Below, one piece after another: positions 8,160 to 16,873 of a stretch of DNA of 64,000 bases. Both the position numbers and the translations under genes were made by a program. The notes beneath the pieces were generated by a model, which ran no database searches, had not been told where the DNA came from, and worked only from the letters and a program-made list of their open reading frames with translations. Positions within the stretch are counted from its first letter, which is position 1. Each line of letters starts with the position of its first letter. Source of the stretch: Lachnospiraceae bacterium UBA7199 (GTDB lineage Bacteria; Bacillota; Clostridia; Lachnospirales; Lachnospiraceae); NCBI GenBank assembly GCA_002490775.1, contig DKUR01000035.1:1-64000 (forward strand). Reading direction: 5' to 3'.

Positions 8160-9686
8160 TTGGGAAAACAGACAACATCGTCTGACAACGGAAACGTGCT
8201 CTTGAGAATGGAAGGTATCTGTAAAGAATTTCCCGGTGTAAAGGCGCTTGATAACGTGTCTTTAACTGTGAAAGCCGGTACAGTTCATGCATTGATGGGA
8301 GAAAACGGAGCCGGAAAATCCACGCTGATGAAGTGTTTGTTCGGGGTATACAACAAAAACAGTGGACACATTTATCTTGAGGGAAAAGAAATCAATTTTA
8401 AATCGTCCAAAGAAGCTCTGGAAAATGGGGTTGCAATGGTACATCAGGAGCTGAATCAAGCGCTGAAGCGTAATGTAATGGATAATATGTGGCTGGGGCG
8501 TTTTCCTAAAATTTCAAAATGGTGTCCCTTAACCAGCGAAAAAAAGATGTATGAAGCAACACAAAAAGTTTTTGAAGAACTGGAAATTAATGTTGATCCA
8601 AAGACGATTATGAGCAGAATGCCTGTGTCTCAGCGCCAGATGGTGGAAATTGCCAAAGCGGTATCTTTCCATTCCAAGGTAATTGTGTTTGATGAACCTA
8701 CCTCTTCTTTGACGGAAGAAGAAGTTGAGCATCTTTTCCGGATTATTAATTTACTTCGGGATCGTGGATGCGGTATCATCTATATTTCGCATAAGATGGA
8801 AGAAATTTTGAGAATATCTGATGAAGTAACAATTATGCGTGATGGACAATGGGTGTCTACCAGTCCTGCGAAAGATTTGACAATGAATGAAATCATTCGT
8901 CAGATGGTAGGGCGTGAGTTGACGAATCGTTATCCCGAGAAAGACAACGTGGTCGGAGAACCTATTTTGGAGGTTAAGAATCTGACGGCGCAGTATTCTC
9001 TATTAAAAGATGTTTCTTTTGAGGCAAGAGCAGGAGAAGTGCTTGGTGTTGCAGGTCTTGATGGTTCCGGACGTACAGAGCTTCTGGAAAACATTTTTGG
9101 AATTGCAACAAGGAAAGAGGGAGAGATTTATCTGCATGGCAAGCGGGTTATGAATCGAAACGCCAGAGAGTCTTTGGCAAATAAGTTTGCTATGCTGACA
9201 GAAGAGCGGCGTGCTACGGGTATTTTTGGCATACGTGATATCCAGGCAAATACAACGATATCAAGTCTGCCAAAATATAAAAAAGGCCTGTTGCTCAGCA
9301 ATAAGCTGATGAGTGAGTCAACTGAATGGGGCATTAAAGCCATGAGAACAAAGACTCCCAATCAGAAAACGCAGATCAGGGCGTTGTCTGGCGGCAATCA
9401 GCAGAAGGTTATTTTAGCAAGATGGCTGCTTACAGAGCCGGAAGTATTGCTTTTGGATGAGCCTACAAGAGGTATTGATGTAGGCGCTAAATATGAGATT
9501 TACCAATTAATTCTGGATTTAGCAAAACAAGGGAAAACGGTAATTATGGTTTCTTCGGAAATGCCTGAATTGTTAGGGGTGTGTGACCGGATTATTGTAA
9601 TGTCCGGCGGACGTTTGTCAGGAGAAGTTAGTACAAAAGAAACGTCACAGGAAGAAATCATGACACTGGCTGCGAAGTATGCGTAA
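8160..9686 (+). CDS. mglA: Galactose/methyl-galactoside import ATPase MglA (double ABC)
   Basis: A 508-residue ATPase with two ABC cassettes. The first has Walker A (GENGAGKST) and Walker B ([15 protein letters not shown]). The second has the degenerate Walker A ([16 protein letters not shown]) usual in this family, then [15 protein letters not shown] and [18 protein letters not shown] 8160 is the start, 9 nt after GGAGG, with no better codon nearby. It powers MglBC-type import. It lies behind the mglB-mglA hairpin and 11 nt before mglC. Confidence 0.9.
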   Translation: MGKQTTSSDNGNVLLRMEGICKEFPGVKALDNVSLTVKAGTVHALMGENGAGKSTLMKCLFGVYNKNSGHIYLEGKEINFKSSKEALENGVAMVHQELNQALKRNVMDNMWLGRFPKISKWCPLTSEKKMYEATQKVFEELEINVDPKTIMSRMPVSQRQMVEIAKAVSFHSKVIVFDEPTSSLTEEEVEHLFRIINLLRDRGCGIIYISHKMEEILRISDEVTIMRDGQWVSTSPAKDLTMNEIIRQMVGRELTNRYPEKDNVVGEPILEVKNLTAQYSLLKDVSFEARAGEVLGVAGLDGSGRTELLENIFGIATRKEGEIYLHGKRVMNRNARESLANKFAMLTEERRATGIFGIRDIQANTTISSLPKYKKGLLLSNKLMSESTEWGIKAMRTKTPNQKTQIRALSGGNQQKVILARWLLTEPEVLLLDEPTRGIDVGAKYEIYQLILDLAKQGKTVIMVSSEMPELLGVCDRIIVMSGGRLSGEVSTKETSQEEIMTLAAKYA

Positions 9687-9697
9687 GGAGGGAGAGA

Positions 9698-10771
9698 GTG
9701 GCTAATAATAATTTAAAAGCAAAACAACAAGCTTTCAAAGAATTCTCAACAAAAGAAAAAACAAAAAAAATAACTGATTTATTGCTAAATAATGCAATGT
9801 ATATCATTATCATATTGGCTGTTATTTATGTATCCATTAAAGTGCCTGCATTTTTGAAACTGCCTTCTATTGTGAATGTTATTTCACTTACGGCAGCAAA
9901 ATTGCCGATAGCACTTGGAATAGGCGGCTGTATTGTACTTACGGGTACAGATATTTCTGCAGGGCGTGTAGTAGGTTTAACAGCATGTATTTCAGCATCC
10001 CTGCTTACAACAACATATAAGGTTTTTCCGTCCATGACAAGCGCACCACCAATTATTTTGGTATTGCTTCTGGTTATTGTAACAGGCGGCCTTGTAGGTC
10101 TGGTGAATGGGTTTAGTGTGGCCAAGTTCAAGCTGCATCCGTTTATTGTAACATTGTCTACACAGCTTATTGTATACGGTATCATACTGATGTATTTGAT
10201 GCGGGGTACAAATAATGGGCAGACACTGAGTGGATTAACAGAAGGATATCGTTCTTTAATCACAGGTACATTATTTAGTATTCCTACTGCAACAGGCAGC
10301 GTTGCAGTGCCGAAATATGTTCTTTACAGTGTTATTCTGGTAGCTGTTATGTGGGTGATCTGGAATAAAACTACCTTTGGCAAGAATATGTTTGCAGTTG
10401 GTTCCAATGAAGAGGCAGCAAATGTATCAGGTGTTAATGTATCAAAAACCATTATGATGGTATTTATTTTGGCAGGTATGATGTATGCTGTTACCGGTTT
10501 TCTGGATGGCGCACGTATTGCATCTGCTAACGCAAACACCGGATTAAACTATGAGTGTGACGCGATTGCAGCCTGCGTTATTGGCGGCGTATCTTTCGTA
10601 GGTGGTATCGGACGTATTAGTGGTATCGTGGTAGGCGTTTTATTGCTGCAGATTATTTTTACAGGATTGAACTTTTTGGCGGTTGATGCCAATATGTTGT
10701 ACATTATCAAAGGTTTGATTATTTTGATTGCTTGTGCAATTGATATGCGGAAATATCTTGTAAAGAAATAA
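9698..10771 (+). CDS. mglC: Galactose/methyl-galactoside ABC permease MglC
   Basis: A 357-residue BPD_transp_2-family permease with about nine to ten membrane segments. MglC-like motifs are GTDISAGRVVGL near residue 85 and the coupling-loop region with FAVGSNEEAANVSGV, followed by AAIACVIGGVS-type glycine-rich helices. GTG 9698 follows a strong AGGAGG(GAG). It forms the transmembrane path for sugar delivered by MglB. A terminator follows at 10825. Confidence 0.88.
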   Translation: MANNNLKAKQQAFKEFSTKEKTKKITDLLLNNAMYIIIILAVIYVSIKVPAFLKLPSIVNVISLTAAKLPIALGIGGCIVLTGTDISAGRVVGLTACISASLLTTTYKVFPSMTSAPPIILVLLLVIVTGGLVGLVNGFSVAKFKLHPFIVTLSTQLIVYGIILMYLMRGTNNGQTLSGLTEGYRSLITGTLFSIPTATGSVAVPKYVLYSVILVAVMWVIWNKTTFGKNMFAVGSNEEAANVSGVNVSKTIMMVFILAGMMYAVTGFLDGARIASANANTGLNYECDAIAACVIGGVSFVGGIGRISGIVVGVLLLQIIFTGLNFLAVDANMLYIIKGLIILIACAIDMRKYLVKK

Positions 10772-10824
10772 ATATAAAGAGATTAATGCATTGTGGCTTA
10801 AAATGCAAAATGTTAGTATTTTAA

Positions 10825-10850
10825 GGGAGATAAAATATTTTATCTCCCTA
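10825..10850. terminator. Terminator after mglC
   Basis: A perfect 24-nt palindrome (10825-10848, GGGAGATAAAAT half-site) followed by a T-rich run. Its symmetry lets it work in both directions. Confidence 0.75.
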
Positions 10851-10971
10851 TTTTACTTTATGAATAAGATTTCAGTTATTTTTGGGCGGCGAGGATATCT
10901 TTACGACAAAGTTTCGCCAATTTCTTGATATACCTATGCCACAGAAAAAATAAAACAAAATGAGGTTAAAA

Positions 10972-11343
10972 ATGGAAGAATTAAAACAGGAAAAGGAAGA
11001 GCAAAAAACACCACCTATGAGAGGGCTTTACAGCAAAGTAAAAATTTCGGTTAAAACGCTGAACATTATTATTGTTGTACTTGTTGCATTGTTGATTGCC
11101 TGCATGGCGTTCGCTGTAGCAAACGGAGGGTTTCGTGTCACTTTTGATACCCAAGGTGGAACAACGGTAGAGATGCAGAAAAGAATGTATGGAGAACTTA
11201 TAGAGACTTCAGAGCCTCCGACGCGAGAAGGGTTTATATTTGATGGATGGTATTTAGATCCAGGTGCAACGATACCTTGGAATCTGGATGAGGATGTGGT
11301 AACGGAATCCATGACACTGTATGCAGGATGGAGAGAAGAATAG
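10972..11343 (+). CDS. Small membrane-anchored protein with one InlB/Flg_new-type repeat
   Basis: A 123-residue protein with a Lys/Glu-rich cytoplasmic N-terminus (about 1-20), one hydrophobic segment (about 27-48) and an extracellular single Listeria-Bacteroides (InlB B-repeat/Flg_new) module. The module is marked by VTFDTQGGTTVE, REGFIFDGWYLDP and LYAGW. Such repeats are beta-grasp adhesin modules, usually in multiples; here there is one directly on a membrane anchor. ATG 10972 is chosen with GAGG 6 nt upstream; ATG 10960 lacks a site. Function unknown. It stands alone between the mgl terminator and the polymerase promoter. Confidence 0.7.
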   Translation: MEELKQEKEEQKTPPMRGLYSKVKISVKTLNIIIVVLVALLIACMAFAVANGGFRVTFDTQGGTTVEMQKRMYGELIETSEPPTREGFIFDGWYLDPGATIPWNLDEDVVTESMTLYAGWREE

Positions 11344-11390
11344 CACTAAGAGTTTATGAAAAATTCCAAAAATAACCAGTCAGTAAAGGA

Positions 11391-11419
11391 TTGAAACAGA
11401 ACATAAGTTCTGATATAAT
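11391..11419 (+). promoter_or_regulatory. SigA-type promoter of the Y-family polymerase gene
   Basis: TTGAAA (11391-11396), 17-nt spacer, TATAAT (11414-11419). The spacer holds a LexA-type operator, so repression would block polymerase binding. Confidence 0.85.
11398..11411. promoter_or_regulatory. LexA/DinR box (SOS operator)
   Basis: AGAACATAAGTTCT contains GAAC-N4-GTTC, the core of the Gram-positive LexA box, and lies wholly within the promoter spacer. The downstream gene is a translesion polymerase, a classic SOS target. Confidence 0.8.
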
Positions 11420-11457
11420 ATATCTCACACCGATTAATTCATAAGGGGGTGTGAGAA

Positions 11458-12987
11458 ATGGCTGAAAGAAACCATAGTTACGTTGCAATTGATTTAAAGT
11501 CATTTTATGCTTCCGTTGAATGCGTAGAAAGGGGACTGGATCCTCTCAAAACCAATCTTGTGGTTGCTGATAAAAGCCGTACCGAAAAAACAATTTGTCT
11601 TGCAGTTTCTCCTTCTTTGAAGGCCTATGGGATTCCAGGACGTGCAAGGCTTTTTGAAGTAGCGCAGAAGATAAAGGAAGTCAATGCCAGACGGAGGTTA
11701 AATGCGCCGGGTGGTGTTTTTGAGGGTGAATCTTATGATGATGAAGAGTTGAAAGCGTCACTCGGACTTTCTATTTCTTACATTACAGCTCCGCCGAGGA
11801 TGGCACTGTATATGAAGTACAGTACTGATATTTATAATATATATTTAAAATATATAGCGCCAGAAGACATTCATGTTTATTCTATAGATGAGGTATTTAT
11901 GGATGTTGGAAGCTATCTGGAAACCTATCGGATGAGCGCACGGGAGCTGACCAAGAGGATCATACAGGAAATTTTACAGACTACGGGAATCACTGCAGCA
12001 GCGGGAATTGGTACAAATCTGTATTTATGCAAAATTGCTATGGATATTGTGGCAAAGCATGTGGCTTTAGATGAAGATGGTGTAAGAATTGCGCATTTAG
12101 ATGAAAGAACCTATCGGCGTCTTCTTTGGAGTCACCGGCCGCTCACAGATTTTTGGCGCTTAGGCAGGGGATATGCCAGGAAGCTGGAAGAAAATGGATT
12201 GTTTACTATGGGGGATGTGGCCAGGTGCTCACTTGGAAAACCTACGGATTTTTATAATGAAGATTTACTATACGAACTTTTTGGCGTAAATGCGGAACTA
12301 CTGATTGATCATGCCTGGGGCTGGGAGCCATGTACCATTGCAGATGTGAAAGCATACAAACCTGAAAACAGCAGCATTGGTTCGGGACAAGTGCTTCAAC
12401 ATCCTTACAGTTTTGAAAAGGGAAAGCTGATTGTGCGGGAAATGACGGATCTTATGGTTCTTGATTTGGTTGATAAAGGATTTGTGACAGACCAGATAGT
12501 ATTAACAGTAGGATATGACAGAGAGAATTTGACAGATCCAGAAATCAGAAAACGCTATAAGGGACCGGTTACAATAGATCATTATGGCAGAAAAATACCG
12601 AAACATGCGCATGGGACCATAAATCTTGAGGATAAAACTTCTTCTACCCGGTTGATTACAAATGCAGTATTAGAATTATATGACAGAATTGTAGATAAAA
12701 ACCTGCTGATTAGGAGAGTTTATGTGACTGCAAATCACATAGAGGAAGAAAGCAGGGCAGAAAAGGAGCAGGTGTTTGAACAACTTGACCTGTTTACAGA
12801 TTATGATGCGTTGCAAAGGCAAAAGGAAGTGGAAAAAGCAGAGCTGGAACGTGAGAAAAAAATACAAAAGGCTATGCTGGATATTAAAAAGAAGTTTGGC
12901 AAAAATGCCATTCTTAAGGGAATGAATCTTGAAGAGGGTGCCATGACAGTGGAGCGAAACAAACAGATTGGAGGGCATAAGGCATAA
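11458..12987 (+). CDS. Y-family translesion DNA polymerase (UmuC/DinB-like)
   Basis: A 509-residue error-prone polymerase that copies past DNA lesions. The palm motifs are clear: VAIDLKSFYASVE with catalytic Asp12, and YSIDEVFMDV with Asp144-Glu145. A helix-hairpin-helix region follows (about 215-260), then the little-finger domain (about 300-420). A charged, Lys-rich C-terminal tail follows the QVFEQLDLF stretch, which resembles a beta-clamp-binding motif. It is longer than typical DinB, like the UvrX/YqjW type of Firmicutes. ATG 11458 is preceded by GGGGGTG. Control by the LexA box in its promoter is inferred. A YolD-like gene follows, as in many Firmicutes. Confidence 0.9.
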   Translation: MAERNHSYVAIDLKSFYASVECVERGLDPLKTNLVVADKSRTEKTICLAVSPSLKAYGIPGRARLFEVAQKIKEVNARRRLNAPGGVFEGESYDDEELKASLGLSISYITAPPRMALYMKYSTDIYNIYLKYIAPEDIHVYSIDEVFMDVGSYLETYRMSARELTKRIIQEILQTTGITAAAGIGTNLYLCKIAMDIVAKHVALDEDGVRIAHLDERTYRRLLWSHRPLTDFWRLGRGYARKLEENGLFTMGDVARCSLGKPTDFYNEDLLYELFGVNAELLIDHAWGWEPCTIADVKAYKPENSSIGSGQVLQHPYSFEKGKLIVREMTDLMVLDLVDKGFVTDQIVLTVGYDRENLTDPEIRKRYKGPVTIDHYGRKIPKHAHGTINLEDKTSSTRLITNAVLELYDRIVDKNLLIRRVYVTANHIEEESRAEKEQVFEQLDLFTDYDALQRQKEVEKAELEREKKIQKAMLDIKKKFGKNAILKGMNLEEGAMTVERNKQIGGHKA

Positions 12988-13037
12988 AGGATTTTGATAA
13001 CCAAAAAAAAGAACACTGCTATGATGACATCATAAAT

Positions 13038-13406
13038 TTGCCTCATCATGTTTCCAAAGTGCATCCGCAAATGCCAGTGACAGAGCGGGCAGCGCAGTTT
13101 TCTCCTTTTGCCGCACTTACCGGATATGAGGATGCAGTGAAAGAAACAGCTAGGCTGACAGATGAAAAAATAGAACTGGATGAGGATGCAAAGGCGATTT
13201 TGGATGAAAAGCTGGGCTGGATACGAACGCAGATAGAAGAACCCCCTGAATTGGAAATCACTTACTTTCAGGCTGACGGAAAGAAAAAGGGTGGTTCCTA
13301 TGTTACAATGGCAGGACATATAAAGAAAATAGATGAAAGTAAAATGGTCGTGATCATGCAGGATGGAACAAAAATTTCTATAGAGGATATTACGAAGATC
13401 AATTGA
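13038..13406 (+). CDS. YolD-like protein
   Basis: A YolD-like protein with the core HHVSKVHPQMPVTERAAQFS, then SPFAALTGYEDAVKETARLT, and a C-terminal beta-rich part. YolD-like proteins occur beside Y-family polymerases in Firmicutes and have been compared with UmuD; the biochemical role is unsettled. TTG 13038 is the first standard start in frame but would cut off the conserved-looking YDDIIN stretch and has no ribosome binding site. The open frame reaches back to 12981. GGAGG at 12970-12974 is spaced 9 nt from ATA 12984, so translation may begin at ATA (141 codons). Confidence 0.75.
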   Translation: MPHHVSKVHPQMPVTERAAQFSPFAALTGYEDAVKETARLTDEKIELDEDAKAILDEKLGWIRTQIEEPPELEITYFQADGKKKGGSYVTMAGHIKKIDESKMVVIMQDGTKISIEDITKIN

Positions 13407-13448
13407 AAAATGATGACGGATATTGAAGGTATATGAGCTGAAAAGATG

Positions 13449-13475
13449 CCCCACCAATTTAGGTGGGGTTATTTA
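13449..13475 (+). terminator. Terminator after the polymerase/YolD operon
   Basis: A 7-bp G/C stem CCCCACC (13449-13455) / GGTGGGG (13462-13468) followed by a T-rich run. Confidence 0.85.
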
Positions 13476-13564
13476 TTGTAAAAAATAAATCATATTCAGT
13501 CATAAACATTTAAATTTGTGCAAAACTAATAAACGAGAAAGAAAATATTTGTGAATTAGTATGA

Positions 13565-13593
13565 TTGATTTTGAATGATTTTGACGGTATAAT
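13565..13593 (+). promoter_or_regulatory. Promoter of the fru operon
   Basis: TTGATT (13565-13570), 17-nt spacer, TATAAT (13588-13593). A leader of roughly 95 nt follows. It contains an orphan AAGGAGGAT near 13628 and a TTTTCC/GGAAAA hairpin (13666-13680) directly before the true fruK ribosome binding site. Confidence 0.7.
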
Positions 13594-13693
13594 TCAATTA
13601 CAAACTAAAACAACGGAAAGAAAAATAAGGAGGATAAATCCTCTGCTCCTATAGGGACAGTCGCATTTTCCTTCGGAAAACAAGGAGGATAGG

Positions 13694-14605
13694 ATGGTTT
13701 ATACGGTTACTTTTAATCCCTCGCTGGATTATATTGTTTCAGTGGAAGACTTTAGACTGGGCATGACGAATCGTGCCAGCTCAGAGTTGATTCTTCCTGG
13801 AGGAAAAGGCCTGAATGTTTCGATGGTACTTGGAAATCTGGGAATTGAAAATACAGCGCTGGGATTCGTGGCAGGATTTACGGGAGAAGAAATCGTCCAT
13901 AGGATAGAAGAAATGGGTGTAAGATCTGACCTAATACCAATTAAAAACGGAGTCTCAAGAATCAATTTGAAACTAAAATCAATTGAGGGGACTGAAATCA
14001 ATGGATGTGGGCCTGGAATCAGTGAGGAAAATGTAGAAAGATTAATGGCAAAATTGGATGTCCTGAAGAAAGAAGACGTACTGGTACTTGCGGGAAGTAT
14101 TCCCAGTTCTATGCCGGATGATATCTATAAAAGAATCATGGAAAGGCTGAAAGGGCGTGGAGTGATGATTGTGGTAGATGCCACAAAGGATCTGTTAATA
14201 AATGTTTTAGAATATCATCCATTTTTAGTAAAACCAAATAATCATGAGCTGGGCGAGATCTTCCACAGGGAGCTTAAGACAAGGAAAGAAGTGATTCCTT
14301 ATGCAAAAAAGATGCAGGAAATGGGTGCAGTCAATGTTCTGGTTTCTATGGCTGGCGAGGGAGCGGTGTTTGCCGCAGCAGATGGAACAATTCAAGATGT
14401 ACCAGCACCGAAAGGAAAGCTGATAAACGGAGTAGGAGCCGGAGATTCTATGGTAGCCGGATTTATTGCCGGATGGATGGAAAAAAGAGATTTCAGACAT
14501 GCGTTTTATATGGGAGTGTCAGCAGGAAGTGCAAGTGCATTTTCTGAATTGCTGGCCACCAAAAAAGAAATAGAAGCGGTATATCAACAAATCATCAATC
14601 AATAA
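13694..14605 (+). CDS. fruK: 1-phosphofructokinase
   Basis: A 303-residue PfkB-family kinase that phosphorylates fructose 1-phosphate to fructose 1,6-bisphosphate after PTS uptake. Substrate-side signature TVTFNPSLDYIV and GGKGLNVS (residues 36-43) and the catalytic GVGAGDSMVAGF with base Asp251 are all present; length is normal. AAGGAGG precedes ATG 13694. First gene of fruK-fruA-HPr-regulator, 15 nt before fruA. Confidence 0.92.
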   Translation: MVYTVTFNPSLDYIVSVEDFRLGMTNRASSELILPGGKGLNVSMVLGNLGIENTALGFVAGFTGEEIVHRIEEMGVRSDLIPIKNGVSRINLKLKSIEGTEINGCGPGISEENVERLMAKLDVLKKEDVLVLAGSIPSSMPDDIYKRIMERLKGRGVMIVVDATKDLLINVLEYHPFLVKPNNHELGEIFHRELKTRKEVIPYAKKMQEMGAVNVLVSMAGEGAVFAAADGTIQDVPAPKGKLINGVGAGDSMVAGFIAGWMEKRDFRHAFYMGVSAGSASAFSELLATKKEIEAVYQQIINQ

Positions 14606-14620
14606 AGAGGAGGCATTGAA

Positions 14621-16534
14621 ATGAGAATAACAGAATTGCTGGATAAGCGGAGCATCTTACTTAATGGAACGCCTAAAAGCAAAACGGAAGCATTAGACCA
14701 GGTTGTAGAACTTATGGTCAAAAGTGGTAAAATTAATGATCAGGAAGCATACCGCAGGCAGGTATATGCAAGGGAAGAGGAAAGTACTACAGGCATCGGT
14801 GAAGGAATTGCAATTCCTCATGGAAAATGTGATGCAGTAACAAAGCCGGGGCTTGCGGCAATGGTGGTGAAGGATGGCGTTGATTTTGATTCGTTAGATG
14901 GCGAGCCTGTTACTTTAATTTTTCTGATCGCAGCACCAAATACAAAAGACAATGTTCATCTCGATGTTCTTAGTAAACTATCAGTTTTAATGATGGATGA
15001 AGAATTTTCTGAAAGTCTTAGGAATGCCAAATCCATAGAAGAGTTTCTTGCCATTATTGATAAGGCGGATGATGAGAAGGAAAGCATTGACGAACGTCTT
15101 TCAGATACAAAAGCAGCAGATGCCGGGCAGGTTAAAATTCTTGCAGTTACTTCCTGTCTTACAGGGATTGCTCATACTTATATGGCCGCAGAGGGAATTG
15201 AAAAGGCGGCAAAAGAAAGGGACTGTTTTGTTAAAATAGAGACCAGAGGCTCCGGAGGAGCAAAAAATGTGCTTACCGCAAAAGAAATTGAGGCAGCAGA
15301 TTGTATTATTGTAGCGGCAGATGCACAGGTACCTATGGACCGGTTTGATGGCAAAAAGGTCATTGAGTGTCAGGTATCTGATGGAATTAGTAAAGCAGGA
15401 GAACTTCTTGACCGTGCCATGAAAGGTGATGCGCCGGTATATCATGCAGCAGCAGGAGCAAAGACGAATGCTTCTTCGTCAAAAGCAAGCGGCGGTACAG
15501 GGCACCAGATTTACACCCAGCTTATGAATGGGGTATCCCATATGCTTCCCTTCGTGGTTGGCGGAGGTATTTTGATTGCAATAGCCTTCCTAATTGACGG
15601 ATTGTGCGTAGACGTGAATGCGCTTGGCGTGGAAGAGAGGGCGAATTTTGGTACGATCACACCTGTTGCGGCCTGGTTTAAAAATTTAGGTGGTGTTGCA
15701 TTCGGATTCATGCTTCCGGTGCTGGCAGGATTTATTGCAATGGCAATTGGTGACAGGCCTGCACTTGCCCTTGGGTTTGTGGGAGGTATGATTGCATCAG
15801 GAGGAAAATCTGGTTTTTTGGGTGCTTTGGTGGCTGGTTTTGCAGCAGGATATATCATTGTTCTGCTCCGCAAGGTATGTGATAAGCTGCCGGACTTTTT
15901 AGAAAAGATAGCGCCAGTGCTGATTTATCCCCTTGTAGGAATTTTGCTTATGGGACTGCTTATGTCATTTATTGTGGAACCTGTTATGGGTGGTATCAAT
16001 ACAGCTTTAAATAACGGACTAACCAGTATGGGAGGAACCAGCAAGGTGATTTTGGGACTGATTTTAGGCGGTATGATGGCAATTGATATGGGAGGTCCAT
16101 TTAATAAAGCAGCATATGTTTTTGGCACAGCAGCAATTGCGGCAGGTAATTATGATATTATGGCAGCGGTTATGATTGGCGGTATGACGCCTCCTTGTGC
16201 CATTGCCCTTGCATCCCTTCTCTTTAAAAAGAAATTTACAAAGGAAGAAAGAGAGTCCGGCCCTGCCAACTTTATTATGGGGCTTGCATTTATAACAGAA
16301 GGTGCAATTCCTTTTGCAGCATCCGATCCTCTTCATGTACTTCCTGCATGTATCATTGGTTCCGGGGCAGCAGGTGCGTTATCCATGTTATTTCACTGTA
16401 CATTGATGGCGCCTCATGGAGGAATTTTCGTATTCCCTGTGGTAGGAAATCCACTTATGTATGTGGCAGCATTAGTAGTAGGAACTTTAATTTCAACCGT
16501 ACTGCTTGGTGTATTTAAGAAAAATGTTGAATAG
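14621..16534 (+). CDS. fruA: Fructose-specific PTS enzyme IIABC
   Basis: A 637-residue fused permease that imports fructose as fructose 1-phosphate. Domains in order: IIA (1-150; phospho-His67 in AIPHGK), IIB (171-270; phospho-Cys179 in VTSCLTGIAHTYMA) and a IIC membrane domain (about 300-637) with roughly nine to ten segments. Phosphate passes HPr to His67 to Cys179 to sugar. A linker rich in Ala/Ser/Lys (about 275-290) separates IIB and IIC. AGAGGAGG precedes ATG 14621. Confidence 0.93.
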   Translation: MRITELLDKRSILLNGTPKSKTEALDQVVELMVKSGKINDQEAYRRQVYAREEESTTGIGEGIAIPHGKCDAVTKPGLAAMVVKDGVDFDSLDGEPVTLIFLIAAPNTKDNVHLDVLSKLSVLMMDEEFSESLRNAKSIEEFLAIIDKADDEKESIDERLSDTKAADAGQVKILAVTSCLTGIAHTYMAAEGIEKAAKERDCFVKIETRGSGGAKNVLTAKEIEAADCIIVAADAQVPMDRFDGKKVIECQVSDGISKAGELLDRAMKGDAPVYHAAAGAKTNASSSKASGGTGHQIYTQLMNGVSHMLPFVVGGGILIAIAFLIDGLCVDVNALGVEERANFGTITPVAAWFKNLGGVAFGFMLPVLAGFIAMAIGDRPALALGFVGGMIASGGKSGFLGALVAGFAAGYIIVLLRKVCDKLPDFLEKIAPVLIYPLVGILLMGLLMSFIVEPVMGGINTALNNGLTSMGGTSKVILGLILGGMMAIDMGGPFNKAAYVFGTAAIAAGNYDIMAAVMIGGMTPPCAIALASLLFKKKFTKEERESGPANFIMGLAFITEGAIPFAASDPLHVLPACIIGSGAAGALSMLFHCTLMAPHGGIFVFPVVGNPLMYVAALVVGTLISTVLLGVFKKNVE

Positions 16535-16575
16535 TAAAAAAGAAAATAATAAAATAATAGAAAAGGAGAATTATC

Positions 16576-16833
16576 ATGAGAGAGTTTAAGTATGTAATTA
16601 CAGATGCTGAAGGAATTCACGCCCGCCCTGCGGGAGAATTGGTAAAAGCTGCCAAGGAGTTTGCATGCAGTATTACCATTACGAAAGATGGGAAATCTGG
16701 CGACTGCAAGAAAATTTTTGGTTTAATGGGACTTGGCGTAAAACAAGGAGATGAAGTTATTTTTACTTTTGAGGGAACAGATGAAGATGCAGCTTACGAG
16801 GCAGTCAGCAGGTTTGTACAGGAGAAATTATAA
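16576..16833 (+). CDS. ptsH: HPr-family phosphocarrier of the fructose operon, His15 present, Lys at position 46
   Basis: An 85-residue HPr. GIHARPA gives the enzyme I phosphorylation site His15. In the second site region the sequence is C-K-K-I-F-G-L-M, so position 46 is Lys where regulatory HPr has Ser; HPr kinase could not phosphorylate it there. It therefore looks like a carrier for PTS transport, probably serving the adjacent FruA, and not a CcpA co-repressor. It lies 41 nt after fruA with its own AAAAGGAG site. Whether it is the only general HPr of the genome cannot be seen here. Confidence 0.85.
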   Translation: MREFKYVITDAEGIHARPAGELVKAAKEFACSITITKDGKSGDCKKIFGLMGLGVKQGDEVIFTFEGTDEDAAYEAVSRFVQEKL

Positions 16834-16873
16834 TAGAGTTACATTTCCGGTAAAAGACTAAACGGAGGAAAGA

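Noticed and set aside
12801..13457. Long minus-strand frame (218 codons) opposite the polymerase end and the YolD-like gene
   Set aside because: It is antisense to two well-supported genes, has no ribosome binding site, and its translation is compositionally odd (rich in Phe, Cys, His).
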